DNA from: an uncultured bacterium
GTDB taxonomy: Bacteria; Planctomycetota; Phycisphaerae; Phycisphaerales; UBA1924
Length of the DNA: 64,000 nt
Direction of reading: 5' to 3'
Assembly (NCBI GenBank): GCA_903834785.1
Contig: CAILKP010000067.1
Span: 1-64,000 of the forward strand
In this document: positions 8,419 to 17,362 of the stretch, piece by piece
Layout: every line of letters begins with the position of its first letter
Position numbering within the stretch: position 1 is the first letter of the stretch
The notes under the pieces: generated by a model
Seen by the model: the letters and a program-made list of their open reading frames with translations, nothing else
Told to the model about the DNA's origin: nothing
Database searches by the model: none
Made by a program: the position numbers and the translations under genes

Positions 8419-9630
8419 TCAGTTCGCCCAGTCACCGCGAACGTGCTTGAGCACATCCAGCCGTCCCTTGTGGTCGCTCTCGGCGTAGCGCGACAGGTCG
8501 TCGCACAGCCGCTGCACCATGCCGTACGTGCTGTCCATCGTCACGTACTTGTACATGCCCAGCCGCCCGATCGGCAGGAAGCCCTTGATCTTGGCCGCCT
8601 CCGACAGGTAGCGATCAAACTTCTCGCCTTCCCACCACACGGGGTACATCTTCACCGAGTCGTCGGGCAGCTCCTTGAGCAGCACCGACGGCTGGTTGTA
8701 GCTGTTGCCGTGATGAATCACGCCGAAGTCCGTCGTCCGGCACACCTGTGTGTCGGCGTACGGCGTGTACAGCCAGCTGAACGGCACCCCATCGGGCGCG
8801 TGGCCCAGCTTGGGCTTGTCGATCACTTCAATCTCAGTGCGGTAGCCCTTCCACTCCAGCTCGCCGAAGCGCAGGCCCAGCGTCTTGTCGATCGGTGCCG
8901 TCGACAGCACCAGGTCAGCGTGCAGCGTATCACGATCCGTGCGCACCGTCACGCCGCCACCCGGCGTCTGGCTGATGTCCTGAACGCTCACACCGTAACG
9001 CAGCTCGCTGGCACTGTTCAGCAGCTTGTCAAACAGCGGGTTGAAGCCGCCCTTGGGGTAGTAGTGCGGCGCGACCGATGGCAGGCGATAGTCGCCCTTG
9101 TCGCTGATGCGCTCCAGCCGGCGAAGCTTGCCCCAGTCCGCCGGAATGTCCTCGAGCCGGCGGCCCCAGAACTTCAGATTAAACGGTGCAAAGGCCAGCG
9201 AGGTCAGCGTCGGCCCGATGGTCGACTCGAGATAGGTCTTGAGGTTGGTCTCAACGGCCGGCTTGCCCTTGAGTGCTTCCCACTCGCGGGCGATCTGGTC
9301 GCCGCACGGGAGTTTCAGCAGCGACGGCTTGTCCACCGGGAACGGCACGGCCGGATACTCCGGTCGCAGGCAGGTGCCCTGATACACATCCCGCGGCTGC
9401 AGATCCAGGAACTGCCGGAACCACGGCAGGCAGTCCTGGCTGCCCCGGAACACCGAGACAATCCGCGGCCCGTACTCGTACGGAATCCCTTCCTTGGTCT
9501 GGAACGTGCGCAGCATGCCTCCGGCGTGCCGAGACTGCTCGATGACGGTCACATCGGCGGAGAACCGCCGCTTGAACTCGTACGCCGCGGCGGCACCTGC
9601 AAAGCCAGCTCCGATGATGAGTACGCGCAT
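8419..9630 (-). CDS. glf: UDP-galactopyranose mutase-like FAD protein
   Basis: 403 residues. UGM converts UDP-galactopyranose to UDP-galactofuranose with reduced FAD. The N-terminus has the FAD fold (LIIGAGFAGAAAAYEF ... VIEQSRHAGGML). Glf-like segments are EYGPRIVSVFRG, FNLKFWGRRLEDIPADW, YYPKGGFNPLFDKLL, FSWLYTPY and LGMYKYVTMDSTY. The second segment differs from the classic Glf KYWG box, so a related sugar-nucleotide mutase or oxidoreductase is possible. It lies 160 bp downstream of the sugar permease genes on the same strand and may be a separate unit. No other surface-glycan genes are adjacent. Confidence 0.78.
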   Translation of the reverse strand: MRVLIIGAGFAGAAAAYEFKRRFSADVTVIEQSRHAGGMLRTFQTKEGIPYEYGPRIVSVFRGSQDCLPWFRQFLDLQPRDVYQGTCLRPEYPAVPFPVDKPSLLKLPCGDQIAREWEALKGKPAVETNLKTYLESTIGPTLTSLAFAPFNLKFWGRRLEDIPADWGKLRRLERISDKGDYRLPSVAPHYYPKGGFNPLFDKLLNSASELRYGVSVQDISQTPGGGVTVRTDRDTLHADLVLSTAPIDKTLGLRFGELEWKGYRTEIEVIDKPKLGHAPDGVPFSWLYTPYADTQVCRTTDFGVIHHGNSYNQPSVLLKELPDDSVKMYPVWWEGEKFDRYLSEAAKIKGFLPIGRLGMYKYVTMDSTYGMVQRLCDDLSRYAESDHKGRLDVLKHVRGDWAN

Positions 9631-9789
9631 GCCCGCGTTATCGGCGGCCGGCCGTTCCGTCTGTAACGCCTGCGCCGATTGTGCGCCCCCGCACAGGCCA
9701 AGTGGGGTGGGTGCCCTATGGGGTGACTGCCCGGCGGCCAGCGGATCACCGGCCGCCTCTTCCGGCTCCGATCCCTCAGCCCCGATCTC

Positions 9790-10635
9790 TCAGCCCTTCA
9801 CCGCTCCGTCGAACATCCCGCCTTTCAGGAACCGCTGCAGCAGCATAAACGCCACCAGAATCGGGACCAGCGCCAGCACCGCCGCCGCGTAGTACACCCG
9901 GGCACTGGCGGCAAACTGGCCGACGAGTTCATTGACGGCCACCGGCAGCGTAAAGCCGCTCTTGGTCTGCAGCACCACCAGCGGCCACAGTAGTTCGCTC
10001 CACGCCCCGATCAGCGAGAAGGCAAACAGCGTCGCCAGCGTCGGCCGGATGCTCGGCAGCATCACATGCCACCAGATCGCCAGCGGGCTTGCCCCGTCAA
10101 TGCTCGCCGCCTCCTCCAGTTCCTTCGGCACCGCCATCATCGCCTGCCGGCACAGGAAAATGCCGAACGCCGACACCGCCAGCGGCACGATCAGCGCCAC
10201 CAGCGTGTCGTACATCCCAAGGCCCACCACCGTGGTGAACATCGGCACAATCGTCACCTGCTCGGGCACCATCATCGTCGCCAGAATCAGCGTGAACACC
10301 ACGTTGCGAGCAGCAAAGCTCATCCGCGCCAGCGGGTACGCCGCCAGGGCAGCAACCAGCACGTTGAGCACCGCGCGGGCGAAGCTGACCAGCACGCTGT
10401 TGAGCATCGGCCCGGCCAGCTTGCCGTCGGTCCACGCCCGGGCAATGTGGTCCCAGGTAAATCCGATCGACAGCGTCTTGCCCGAGCCGTCCCCGCTGGA
10501 ACGAAGCAGGTCGGTCCCGGCCGGCTGAACCGCCGTCAGCGCCAGCCACAGCGCGGGGCCGACGGCCACGGCCACCAGCAGACCCGCGATCAGATACAGC
10601 CACGCATTCAGCCAGATTGGGCGTCGCTCCAGCAT
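9790..10635 (-). CDS. Carbohydrate ABC transporter permease, MalG-like
   Basis: 281 residues with about six membrane helices, beginning LNAWLYLIAGLLVAVAVGP. The cytoplasmic EAA loop that contacts the ATPase is KELEEAASIDGASPLAIW, followed by LPSIRPTLATLFAF. This matches the MalG/LacG type of CUT1 sugar importers. The ATG lies 3 bases after the stop of the other permease gene, so the two are co-transcribed and probably translationally coupled. It is the last gene of the uptake operon. No ATPase gene follows. Confidence 0.93.
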   Translation of the reverse strand: MLERRPIWLNAWLYLIAGLLVAVAVGPALWLALTAVQPAGTDLLRSSGDGSGKTLSIGFTWDHIARAWTDGKLAGPMLNSVLVSFARAVLNVLVAALAAYPLARMSFAARNVVFTLILATMMVPEQVTIVPMFTTVVGLGMYDTLVALIVPLAVSAFGIFLCRQAMMAVPKELEEAASIDGASPLAIWWHVMLPSIRPTLATLFAFSLIGAWSELLWPLVVLQTKSGFTLPVAVNELVGQFAASARVYYAAAVLALVPILVAFMLLQRFLKGGMFDGAVKG

Positions 10636-10638
10636 GGT

Positions 10639-11553
10639 TTAGTGCGTCCCTCCGGCATCAGCGCGGGCACCTGCGCGGGCCTGATCGGCCGGCTTCTGGC
10701 GTGAGAGCGACAGCTTCAGGTTCATAAAGCTAAAGCCCAGAATCAGCAGGAACAGGATCACACCCATCGCCGAGGCCATGCCGAAGTTGCCCCGGCCAAA
10801 GGCCTCCTCGTAAATCAGCGGCACAACCGTCTGATGCTCCAGCGGCACACCTTTGACCGTCACAAACAGCTCGTCAAAGACCTTCAGCGCCGCGATCGAT
10901 GACACCACAAACACCAGCACAATGCTGGGCCATACCGCCGGCAGCACCACCAGCCGGAACACCCCGAACCGCCCCGCACCGTCCAGCACGGCCGCTTCCT
11001 TGAGTTCCTTGGGCACCGAAAGCAGTGCGGCAACAAACACCATCATGTAAAAACCAAAGCCCTTCCAGACCGTCACCGTCATCGCCGTCACCAGCGTCCA
11101 CGGCCGCTGCGTCAGCCACGCGATCGGGTCAATACCGATGGCACCCAGTGCCTGATTGATCAGCCCGTCCTCCTCACCAAACAGCAGCCGCCACGCCAGT
11201 GCGGCAACCACCGTCGGTGTGATCACCGGCACAAACAGCATCAGCCGCAGCCACTGCCGCCCGCGGATGCCCGACTCAATCACCATCGCCGCCGAAAGAC
11301 TCAGCACGATGATGATCGGCGTGACCAGCAGATACGCCGCGGAGTTGAGCGCTGCGTTCCAGAACCGGCCTGAGCCCAGGATCGCCTCGTAGTTGGCCAG
11401 CCCCACGCCCTCGGGGGCCAGGAACGGTGTCGAGCGGCTGAAGCTGTAGCCGATCACCCGCACCATCGGGTACAGCACGAACGTGCCGAGTACCACCGCC
11501 GCCGGCAGCAGGAACAGGTACGGCGTCAGCCAGCGAGTCGCGCGACCGCTCAT
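10639..11553 (-). CDS. Carbohydrate ABC transporter permease, MalF/UgpA-like
   Basis: 304 residues with about six membrane helices, starting WLTPYLFLLPAAVVLGTF. The EAA loop is KELKEAAVLDGAGRFGVF and then LPAVWPSIVLVFVVSSIAAL. It pairs with the MalG-like permease. The start at 11553 is fixed by the ATGA overlap with the stop of the binding-protein gene (TGA 11552-11550), a standard coupling arrangement. An in-frame extension to 11664 would run inside the binding-protein gene and is rejected. The C-terminus is polar and Ala/Arg-rich. Confidence 0.93.
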   Translation of the reverse strand: MSGRATRWLTPYLFLLPAAVVLGTFVLYPMVRVIGYSFSRSTPFLAPEGVGLANYEAILGSGRFWNAALNSAAYLLVTPIIIVLSLSAAMVIESGIRGRQWLRLMLFVPVITPTVVAALAWRLLFGEEDGLINQALGAIGIDPIAWLTQRPWTLVTAMTVTVWKGFGFYMMVFVAALLSVPKELKEAAVLDGAGRFGVFRLVVLPAVWPSIVLVFVVSSIAALKVFDELFVTVKGVPLEHQTVVPLIYEEAFGRGNFGMASAMGVILFLLILGFSFMNLKLSLSRQKPADQARAGARADAGGTH

Positions 11554-13040
11554 GGTGCGGCTCCGGCAGGCGTGGTTGTGGCAGCCCGCGGCGAGCCGCC
11601 GACCGGTCCGACCAGCGGCAGAGCCGAGATGTCCGCCGGGCGATCCGCCAGGATGCCGTTCCAACTCGTGTCCACTTCCGCCAAGGTGCGGCGGAGGTCA
11701 GCGCCATCCAGCAGCACCCGCTTAAACGCATCCTCAAACGTCCGTCGCAGGTCGGGCCAGCACGCCATCGCGGGCGTGAACGCCACCGCATCGGGCAGCT
11801 GCGCCGCGCACGCCGCGCGGGCGATGCCCACTTGGGCATCGATCTCTTCCTTGCTCGGCGGCGTGCCCGCTTCGGTCGTCACGGTGGCGGCCATCGGCGG
11901 TGGGGCGGAAAACAGCGGATCGGCCAGCGAGGCACTGGTGCTCGGCAACACCACCGCCCTGCGGCAGAGGTCAAGCTGCGCCTCGCTGCTGGTCAGGTGG
12001 GCAGCCAGTCTCGCCGCAAGTTCCGGCTTGGTGGACTGCGTGGTGACGCCCAGCGTCATCACCGCGATATGCGCCCGGCCCAGCGTGCCGGTGACCGCCG
12101 GCCTGACGGTCGTGGTGCGGAAGATGTCGGGCGCATCGGCCGCGATCCGCTTGAGGAAGTTCGGCCCGCTGTTGATCGTGGCCACATCACCTTCGACAAA
12201 CAGCTTGTTGAGGTGCGAGGATCCGCCGGTCGCGGCCTCTCGCGGCAGCCAGCCCTGACGAAACGCACCGACCCACGGTTCAATCGCCGCCAGAATCCGC
12301 GGGTCTGTCAGCGCGGAGACCAGGTTGCCATCGGGCCCGGGAATCAGCGGGCTGATGCCGTCGCTGAGCAGCATCATCGGGATGTCGCTTTCAAACCCCA
12401 GCGGCAGCGTGGTGATGGGCTTGCCGGTCTTGCGTTTGAAGTCTCCGGCCATCGCCAGCATCGGTGCCCAGCGGTCGGGCAGCGCATCGGCCTCGATGCC
12501 GCCCTTGGCCAGCAGCCGCGTGTTGGCCAGCACGGACTGGGTCGTCAGGTACCACGGCAGTGCGAGCTGCCGGCCGGAGATCGCGCCGATCCGGGAAGCA
12601 CCCTTGAGGTACCCGTCGCGGATCGATGCCGGCAGCAGGGGATTCAAGTCCGCCAGAGCGCCCATGCCGATGAAGCGGGCGAAGGTGCGGTCCGCCAGAT
12701 TGATGACATCCGGCGCACGCCCCGCGGCAGCCGCGGCCATCAGCTTGCGGTCAATCGCTTCGTACGGGACATCGACCCACTCGATGGGGATGTTGCCGTT
12801 GGCCTTGGAGAAACTGTCCAGCAGGCCCTTGATGTAATCGTCAAAGAACGGCGAGAGCGCAAGGGTCCAGACCGAAAGCGGCCGGTCGCCGCGTCCGCCC
12901 GCGCAGCCGGGCAGCGAGAGGGCCGCCAGCGACATCGCACCGGCCGAGAGCACCCCCAGCGCGGTGCGCCGCGACATCGCAGGCCCGGCGGATGGTCCGG
13001 TGCCTTGGGCGTTGCCGGGCTGGGTGTGCAGAAGGCTCAC
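11550..13040 (-). CDS. Extracellular sugar-binding lipoprotein of the ABC importer
   Basis: 496 residues. A twin-arginine-like lipoprotein signal, MSRRTALGVLSAGAMSLAA, runs into LSLPGC with Cys46 as lipidation site. The mature part matches family 1 solute-binding proteins (PLSVWTLALSPFFDDYIKGL, APDVINLADRTFARFIGMGA, RQLALPWYLTTQSVLANTRL, FVEGDVATINSGPNFLK). It would capture a sugar or oligosaccharide and deliver it to the two permeases. The annotated GTG start at 13040 lacks a clear ribosome binding site; ATG 12977 (MSRRT) gives a more typical signal. It lies 65 bp downstream of the pseudopilin gene, and its stop overlaps the permease start. Confidence 0.9.
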   Translation of the reverse strand: MSLLHTQPGNAQGTGPSAGPAMSRRTALGVLSAGAMSLAALSLPGCAGGRGDRPLSVWTLALSPFFDDYIKGLLDSFSKANGNIPIEWVDVPYEAIDRKLMAAAAAGRAPDVINLADRTFARFIGMGALADLNPLLPASIRDGYLKGASRIGAISGRQLALPWYLTTQSVLANTRLLAKGGIEADALPDRWAPMLAMAGDFKRKTGKPITTLPLGFESDIPMMLLSDGISPLIPGPDGNLVSALTDPRILAAIEPWVGAFRQGWLPREAATGGSSHLNKLFVEGDVATINSGPNFLKRIAADAPDIFRTTTVRPAVTGTLGRAHIAVMTLGVTTQSTKPELAARLAAHLTSSEAQLDLCRRAVVLPSTSASLADPLFSAPPPMAATVTTEAGTPPSKEEIDAQVGIARAACAAQLPDAVAFTPAMACWPDLRRTFEDAFKRVLLDGADLRRTLAEVDTSWNGILADRPADISALPLVGPVGGSPRAATTTPAGAAP

Positions 13041-13104
13041 GCGCAGTTGTATGCGTCAGGTCAGAGGAACCCGGGTTGCGTTGGGATGAAGGACCCCGGT
13101 GAGC

Positions 13105-14001
13105 TTACTGCTCGTACTCGCGGTCGTTGGGAGCCCAGAACACCTTGTACGTGCTCTTAAACGGAGCGGTCCGGTTGAACAGGTCTTCCGGCTTCCAGGC
13201 CGCGACGTGGGCATCGGCAAAGCCGAGATGGGCGGAGCCAGTCCGGGCATAGGTGTTGCCGCTGCGACGGGGGTGCCGGTAGTACGGGATGTAGCTGATG
13301 CCCAGGCCGCCAGTCGGCGAGCGGTCGGCATCGGGCTCGGCGTTCGACGAATTGATCGGCAGGGCATCGGCCACGCCAGCACCGCCGCCGAATCGCTCGC
13401 CGGGCAGGCCCTGAGCGCCGATCGTCGAGACGGTGAAGAACAGTCGCTCGGCACCGGCAGCGGGGGGCTGGCGGCCCCAGGCCTCGCCGACGAGCAGCAT
13501 CTGCGATGTGAAGTTCACGTTCGCATCCCACGGGCGGCTGTTGTTGTTGCCGTTGTTGCCACGGAGATTCGAAGACGCCCACTGGTTCATGGAGTATGAG
13601 CGTGCCGCCGCGTTGTGGTTGGGGCACACCATGACGCCGCCACCGACGGTCTCGTTGATCGTGCTGCCCGAGTCGTTGCGGATGACCTGGGGCAGGTAGA
13701 CGCCGATCCGCTCGGTGTCGTACCAGTACGGCCGCAGCTGCCCTGGTGGAACGACGGCGGTGTCATCGTTGGGCGGGAACTTGGCCTTCCAGTCGTTGGA
13801 GTACAGCGTCAGCGCGGTGACGATCGAGCGGACGTTGGTCTGACACTGCACGCCGCGGGCCGAATCGCGGGCCTTGCCCAGTGCTGGCAGCAGGATGCCC
13901 ACGAGCAGGGCGATAATGGCAATGACCACGAGCAGCTCGATGAGCGTGAAAGCAGCTTTCTTGCTGGTGGGACACGGACGGGAAGCGAGGGTGGTCATCA
14001 T
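13105..14001 (-). CDS. Type II secretion-like pseudopilin (prepilin N-terminus, DUF1559-like)
   Basis: 298 residues. A short basic leader is followed by [20 protein letters not shown], the prepilin peptidase site and assembly helix; the residue before the cleaved bond is Ala in place of the usual Gly. The C-terminal ~270 residues form a large soluble domain with Asn/Gly-rich loops, and [14 protein letters not shown] resembles the DUF1559 end motif. These proteins are greatly expanded in planctomycetes and are usually processed by the T2SS prepilin peptidase. It lies 46 bp after the regulator and 65 bp before the sugar-binding protein, so it is part of the uptake operon. Confidence 0.88.
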   Translation of the reverse strand: MMTTLASRPCPTSKKAAFTLIELLVVIAIIALLVGILLPALGKARDSARGVQCQTNVRSIVTALTLYSNDWKAKFPPNDDTAVVPPGQLRPYWYDTERIGVYLPQVIRNDSGSTINETVGGGVMVCPNHNAAARSYSMNQWASSNLRGNNGNNNSRPWDANVNFTSQMLLVGEAWGRQPPAAGAERLFFTVSTIGAQGLPGERFGGGAGVADALPINSSNAEPDADRSPTGGLGISYIPYYRHPRRSGNTYARTGSAHLGFADAHVAAWKPEDLFNRTAPFKSTYKVFWAPNDREYEQ

Positions 14002-14047
14002 CAGAGGAGTCCTGCAGAAGCACGAGAAAGTCGGTCGGACGAGCGGA

Positions 14048-15217
14048 TCACTTCACGCCGTCGTCGCGGAGATCGGTGGCCTGGAACAGTGAGCTTTCGC
14101 CGGGCCGGGTGGCACTGGCGCGGCAGATCAGATCTGCGGGCAGCAGTTGCCGCGTCGGCACGCTGACGTTGCGGTCGCGGATGATCTCAAGCAGCATCCG
14201 GCAGGCCTGACGGCCCATTTCCATCAGCGGTTGACGCAGCGCGGTCATCGGCGGAGTTGTCAGACCGCCCGAGCGGACATCGTCCACGCCGACAACAGAC
14301 AGGTCCTCGGGCACGCGGAGATCAAGCTGGCGGGCGGCGTGGCACACAGCGGTCGCCAGCGAAAAACCACCGGCGAAAATCGCCGTCGGCCGGTCACTGG
14401 CCACCAGCATCCGCTTGAGGTTGATCACGTCGTTTTCATCAAGCTTCCAGCCCGAGGCCCGCTGGATGTGCGAGGGGTCAACCGTCAGGCCGCGTGCCGC
14501 CGCGGCGGCCTTGAAGCCGTGTTCACGGTCAAGACTGTTGCTGGACTGATCGCCACCGCCGATGTAACCAAGGCGGGTGTGACCCAGCGAGACCAGGTGA
14601 TCAACGGCTTGGCGGGCCAGATCGATGTTGTCGGTATCGACGCACCAGACATTGGTCCGCTGCCAGTTGGCACCGACGACGACGATGGGCGGTTGCTTCA
14701 GCGAGCTCTCGGCTGTCGGACGCTTGATGGCCACGCGTGGCGGGCGATCGAGCTGGTCGGCAAAGGGGTTGACGTACAGGAAGCCGTGGCACTCGTTGCG
14801 CCAGTCCTCGCCAAACTGCAGGATCACCAGGTCGGCACCGCAGTCCGCCGCCCCGCGCCGCACGCCCTCAAGCACCTGGCCGTGGTACGTGTCGGCCAGC
14901 GAGCACTCGGCATGGAACACCAGGCCGAAGCGGAAGCCGACGGAGACTTCCGAGCGTTCCAGATAGTCCTCGTGCACGAACGTGCCGCGCCCCTGCCCGC
15001 GCCGGAGCACACCCGCGGCAACCAGTTCCTGCAGGGCTCGGTGGACGGTGACCAGCGACACGCTCATCTGCTCAGCCAGCGATTTGGTGGCAGGGAGCTG
15101 TTCGCCCGGGGCAAAGCCGCCGCCGTCGACCGAGGCGCGGACCGCATCACGCACCGCCTGGTACGTGAGCCGCCCGGGTTCGGGAGCGATCGGTTTGAAG
15201 GCCTTGGGGCGGGACAT
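14048..15217 (-). CDS. GntR-type HTH / LacI-type sensor transcriptional regulator
   Basis: 389 residues. A GntR winged helix (about 17-85: [59 protein letters not shown]) is joined to a LacI/RbsB-type sugar-sensing domain (about 95-375: [37 protein letters not shown]). This is the AraR-like architecture, normally a sugar-relieved repressor. As first gene of the operon it probably controls the pseudopilin and transporter genes and itself. A candidate operator (12-mer at 15342 and 15591) lies in its upstream spacer. Confidence 0.92.
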   Translation of the reverse strand: MSRPKAFKPIAPEPGRLTYQAVRDAVRASVDGGGFAPGEQLPATKSLAEQMSVSLVTVHRALQELVAAGVLRRGQGRGTFVHEDYLERSEVSVGFRFGLVFHAECSLADTYHGQVLEGVRRGAADCGADLVILQFGEDWRNECHGFLYVNPFADQLDRPPRVAIKRPTAESSLKQPPIVVVGANWQRTNVWCVDTDNIDLARQAVDHLVSLGHTRLGYIGGGDQSSNSLDREHGFKAAAAARGLTVDPSHIQRASGWKLDENDVINLKRMLVASDRPTAIFAGGFSLATAVCHAARQLDLRVPEDLSVVGVDDVRSGGLTTPPMTALRQPLMEMGRQACRMLLEIIRDRNVSVPTRQLLPADLICRASATRPGESSLFQATDLRDDGVK

Positions 15218-15341
15218 TTTCAGGGGCGGTGTCGCCTAGGTATGAGTATGGAGGAACGTGGGGGTCGGAAGACCGGTTGAAAGGGATTTCAGCGAGGCGG
15301 TGTGACTATCCCTACGAGACGAATGGTCGAGGGATGCACAG

Positions 15342-15353
15342 ATTCTATAACAT
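15342..15353. promoter_or_regulatory. Candidate operator copy 1 (ATTCTATAACAT)
   Basis: An exact 12-mer shared with 15591-15602. Here it is followed by TCCACA; on the other strand this reads TGTGGA next to ATGTTATAGAAT. It lies about 125 bp upstream of the regulator start. It also overlaps the -10 area expected downstream (minus strand) of a TTGACA at 15377-15372, although spacing to the best TATAGA hexamer is long (22). Operator function is inferred. Confidence 0.4.
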
Positions 15354-15371
15354 TCCACAGAGAGGAAGACC

Positions 15372-15377
15372 TGTCAA
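15372..15377 (-). promoter_or_regulatory. Candidate -35 box (TTGACA) for the regulator operon
   Basis: A perfect TTGACA on the minus strand. At 17-bp spacing the -10 would be AATGTT, a weak match; TATAGA lies at 22 bp. Only the -35 is convincing. Confidence 0.3.
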
Positions 15378-15564
15378 GGAAAATGGTGAAGTGGGCTGAG
15401 GAACTCTCCTGCCGCGGAGCGCGGGACAGGATACTTGAGGAAACAGGTAGTATGTTCGTGTATTGTTCGTTATTTCGCGTCCTGTAACCTGCAGATGGCC
15501 CCATGCGATCTGTAAGTTCCCATCTTGACAAGACTTGGTTGTTGCAAACAAAGCGACATTTTGC

Positions 15565-15593
15565 TTGACGAGATCGCTCAACTGTGGCATATT
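15565..15593 (+). promoter_or_regulatory. Candidate promoter for the PEP-CTERM gene
   Basis: TTGACG at 15565-15570, then 17 bases and CATATT at 15588-15593. The -10 overlaps the second copy of the 12-mer (15591-15602), so a protein bound there could block or position polymerase. It would leave a leader of about 180 bases before the ATG at 15782. Confidence 0.35.
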
Positions 15594-15602
15594 CTATAAC
15601 AT
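15591..15602. promoter_or_regulatory. Candidate operator copy 2 (ATTCTATAACAT)
   Basis: Second exact copy, same orientation, preceded by TGTGGCAT. Combined with copy 1, the context suggests a longer site with TGTGG on one side and CCACA on the other. It lies 180 bp upstream of the PEP-CTERM gene. Confidence 0.4.
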
Positions 15603-15781
15603 CGAACACTTGCCCGAAACCGCTTCCGTCGGTGCGGTGCCAGTGCTCGAAGTCGAGATTGAGAGTTTTACCTAAGTCCCTGTCGTCAAAAGTGTCTTGT
15701 GTCGGTTTCTTCGTCCGGTGTCCGGGCGGCGGCCGGTGCGGATGCGGATCAGATTCCTCACCTTTCTTTTGGAGCGAAGAG

Positions 15782-16948
15782 ATGAAGTCACTTGCTGTTG
15801 GTGTCATGGCCGTTGCCGGCCTCGCGGCTGCCTCGAACGGGCAGATCATTTTCCAGGAAATCGGCCGCGTTTCGCTGGTCAACCAGTTCGCCTCGGTGAA
15901 CACCCTCGGCCTGGGTAACAGCATCAACGGCGTTGCCTGGAACGGCACCGACCTGTACGTTGCGGGCTTCCGCAACGGCGGCTCGGGCACGAACTCCGGC
16001 ATCCTCCGCGTGAACAACGCCCTGGTGACCGGCAACGCCAACACGGCCGTGTTCGGCTCGTTCGCGACCGTCAACGGTCGCGGGTACAACGGCCTGGCCA
16101 TGCGTGGCAACACGCTGCTGGCGAGCTACGACTCCGGCAGCAACGACGCCAACGGTCTGGCTGCGTACAACCTTGACGGGACCAACACCCTGCGCTGGAA
16201 CGCTGGCAGCTCCGCCCTGGGCAACGTCCGCGGCTTCGCCGGCCCCGGCTTCAACCCCGGTGCGGGTGGTGCGGGCGGTCTGGGCAGCGGCGCTTCGTTC
16301 GTCGTGCTGGGCAGCAACTTCGAGCGCACACTGAACCTCGCTGACGGCACCGGCAACGCCTCGCCGAGCGGCTTCAACAACGGCGTCATCGCCGGCCCAC
16401 TGGGCACCACGGCCACCCCGGCCACCAACACCACGATCTCCACGAACATCCGTGACATCGACTTCAACCCCGTCACCGGCGACGCCTACCTCCGTGTCAA
16501 CGGCAACGTGGTCCGCGTCAACCGTAACTCCGACGGCACCTACGCCCCGGGCACGATGATCCGCTCGGTCCTGGGCCTGAATACCAGCTACAACTCGATT
16601 GCCAACAACCTGCAGTTCCTCAACACCAACGCCTACGGTGACCTGGTGATCTTCAACGATCGCCGCAGCACCGCCCCCGGCCAGGAGTTCGGCGTCAACA
16701 CGGTGATCAACACCAACGGCGCTCTGCAGAACGTCCAGTTCCTCGGCACCGATGGCGTTACGCCGTTCGTCGCCGCCGGCACCACCTTCGGTGCGGCCAA
16801 CTATGACTTCTCGTGGGATGCGGCCAGCCAGACGCTGGCGATCTCCGACGCCACGCAGAACACGGTGTACATCTTCGCCGTGCCGAGCCCCGCGGGCGCT
16901 GCCCTGCTGGGTCTGGGCGGTCTGATGGTTGCTCGCCGCCGCCGCTAA
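15782..16948 (+). CDS. Secreted PEP-CTERM-type protein, unknown function
   Basis: 388 residues. MKSLAVGVMAVAGLAAASNG is a signal peptide. The body is rich in Asn, Gly, Thr and Ser with many short beta-like segments (ITNIRDIDFNP-type), suggesting an extracellular beta-sheet or propeller-like protein. The end, VPSPAGAALLGLGGLMVARR plus two Arg, is a PEP-CTERM variant: short Pro motif, hydrophobic helix, Arg cluster. Such tails are cut and handled by an exosortase, which is not in this window. The start is preceded by GGAGCGAAGAG. A strong terminator follows. Codon use is very GC-rich, unlike the AT-richer leader. Confidence 0.88.
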   Translation: MKSLAVGVMAVAGLAAASNGQIIFQEIGRVSLVNQFASVNTLGLGNSINGVAWNGTDLYVAGFRNGGSGTNSGILRVNNALVTGNANTAVFGSFATVNGRGYNGLAMRGNTLLASYDSGSNDANGLAAYNLDGTNTLRWNAGSSALGNVRGFAGPGFNPGAGGAGGLGSGASFVVLGSNFERTLNLADGTGNASPSGFNNGVIAGPLGTTATPATNTTISTNIRDIDFNPVTGDAYLRVNGNVVRVNRNSDGTYAPGTMIRSVLGLNTSYNSIANNLQFLNTNAYGDLVIFNDRRSTAPGQEFGVNTVINTNGALQNVQFLGTDGVTPFVAAGTTFGAANYDFSWDAASQTLAISDATQNTVYIFAVPSPAGAALLGLGGLMVARRRR

Positions 16949-16982
16949 GCAGCGGTGGTTTGTAAAGCTTGAGTCCACAATG

Positions 16983-17022
16983 CAGGCCGCCGCGGCAACA
17001 CCGCGGCGGCCTGTAGCTTTTT
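16983..17022 (+). terminator. Rho-independent terminator after the PEP-CTERM gene
   Basis: A perfect 13-bp stem, CAGGCCGCCGCGG and CCGCGGCGGCCTG, with loop CAACA, followed by TAGCTTTTT. It begins 34 bases after the stop codon. Confidence 0.92.
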
Positions 17023-17362
17023 GGCCGCTGCAGCGCGTGGTGCGGGCAGCGCACGGAACCGCCCCGCACGGGAGGAGGTCAAGTTCCCGGGCGGGGCGGT
17101 GGTCGCAGGCGGAGTTGGATGCCTGCTTGGCTTGGCGGCCTCGTCGTGGTGATGCCGCAGGGTCAAGGAGCAGGGGGAACACAGCCAGCCGATGAAAGTA
17201 TGTGATTGCGAACAGGTGCTTGCCAGCACAGGGAGCGGGCAAGCACCGAGCAGAGCGTAACTTGCGACGGGCGAGCGGCATGGGAAGTCACCTAGTCAGA
17301 TCGGGTGCGGGCTATGGGGCGTGGTGTGCGGGCGGCGTGATGGCTGTGGGGTGGGTGCCGGC
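17023..17362. other. Intergenic stretch, nothing recognised
   Basis: About 340 bases between the terminator and coaD. No coding-like frame with a family match, tRNA or clear promoter was seen. Confidence 0.6.

Larger units (their letters stand above)
15218..15781. other. Divergent control region, AT-richer than its surroundings
   Basis: 564 bases without a gene, between the regulator (minus) and the PEP-CTERM gene (plus). The stretch 15290-15620 has visibly lower GC than the rest of the window. It contains the 12-mer ATTCTATAACAT twice (15342, 15591), a plus-strand TTGACG / CATATT promoter candidate, a minus-strand TTGACA and a TGTTCGT pair near 15452-15466. No convincing open reading frame is seen here. 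Confidence 0.7.

Noticed and set aside
9732-9756. GGCGGCC / GGCCGCC hairpin between the permease and Glf-like genes as terminator
   Set aside because: An 11-base loop and no T run on either strand.
15788-17281. Minus-strand open frame (497 codons) opposite the PEP-CTERM gene
   Set aside because: No domain, crosses the terminator, and the plus strand has signal peptide and sorting tail.
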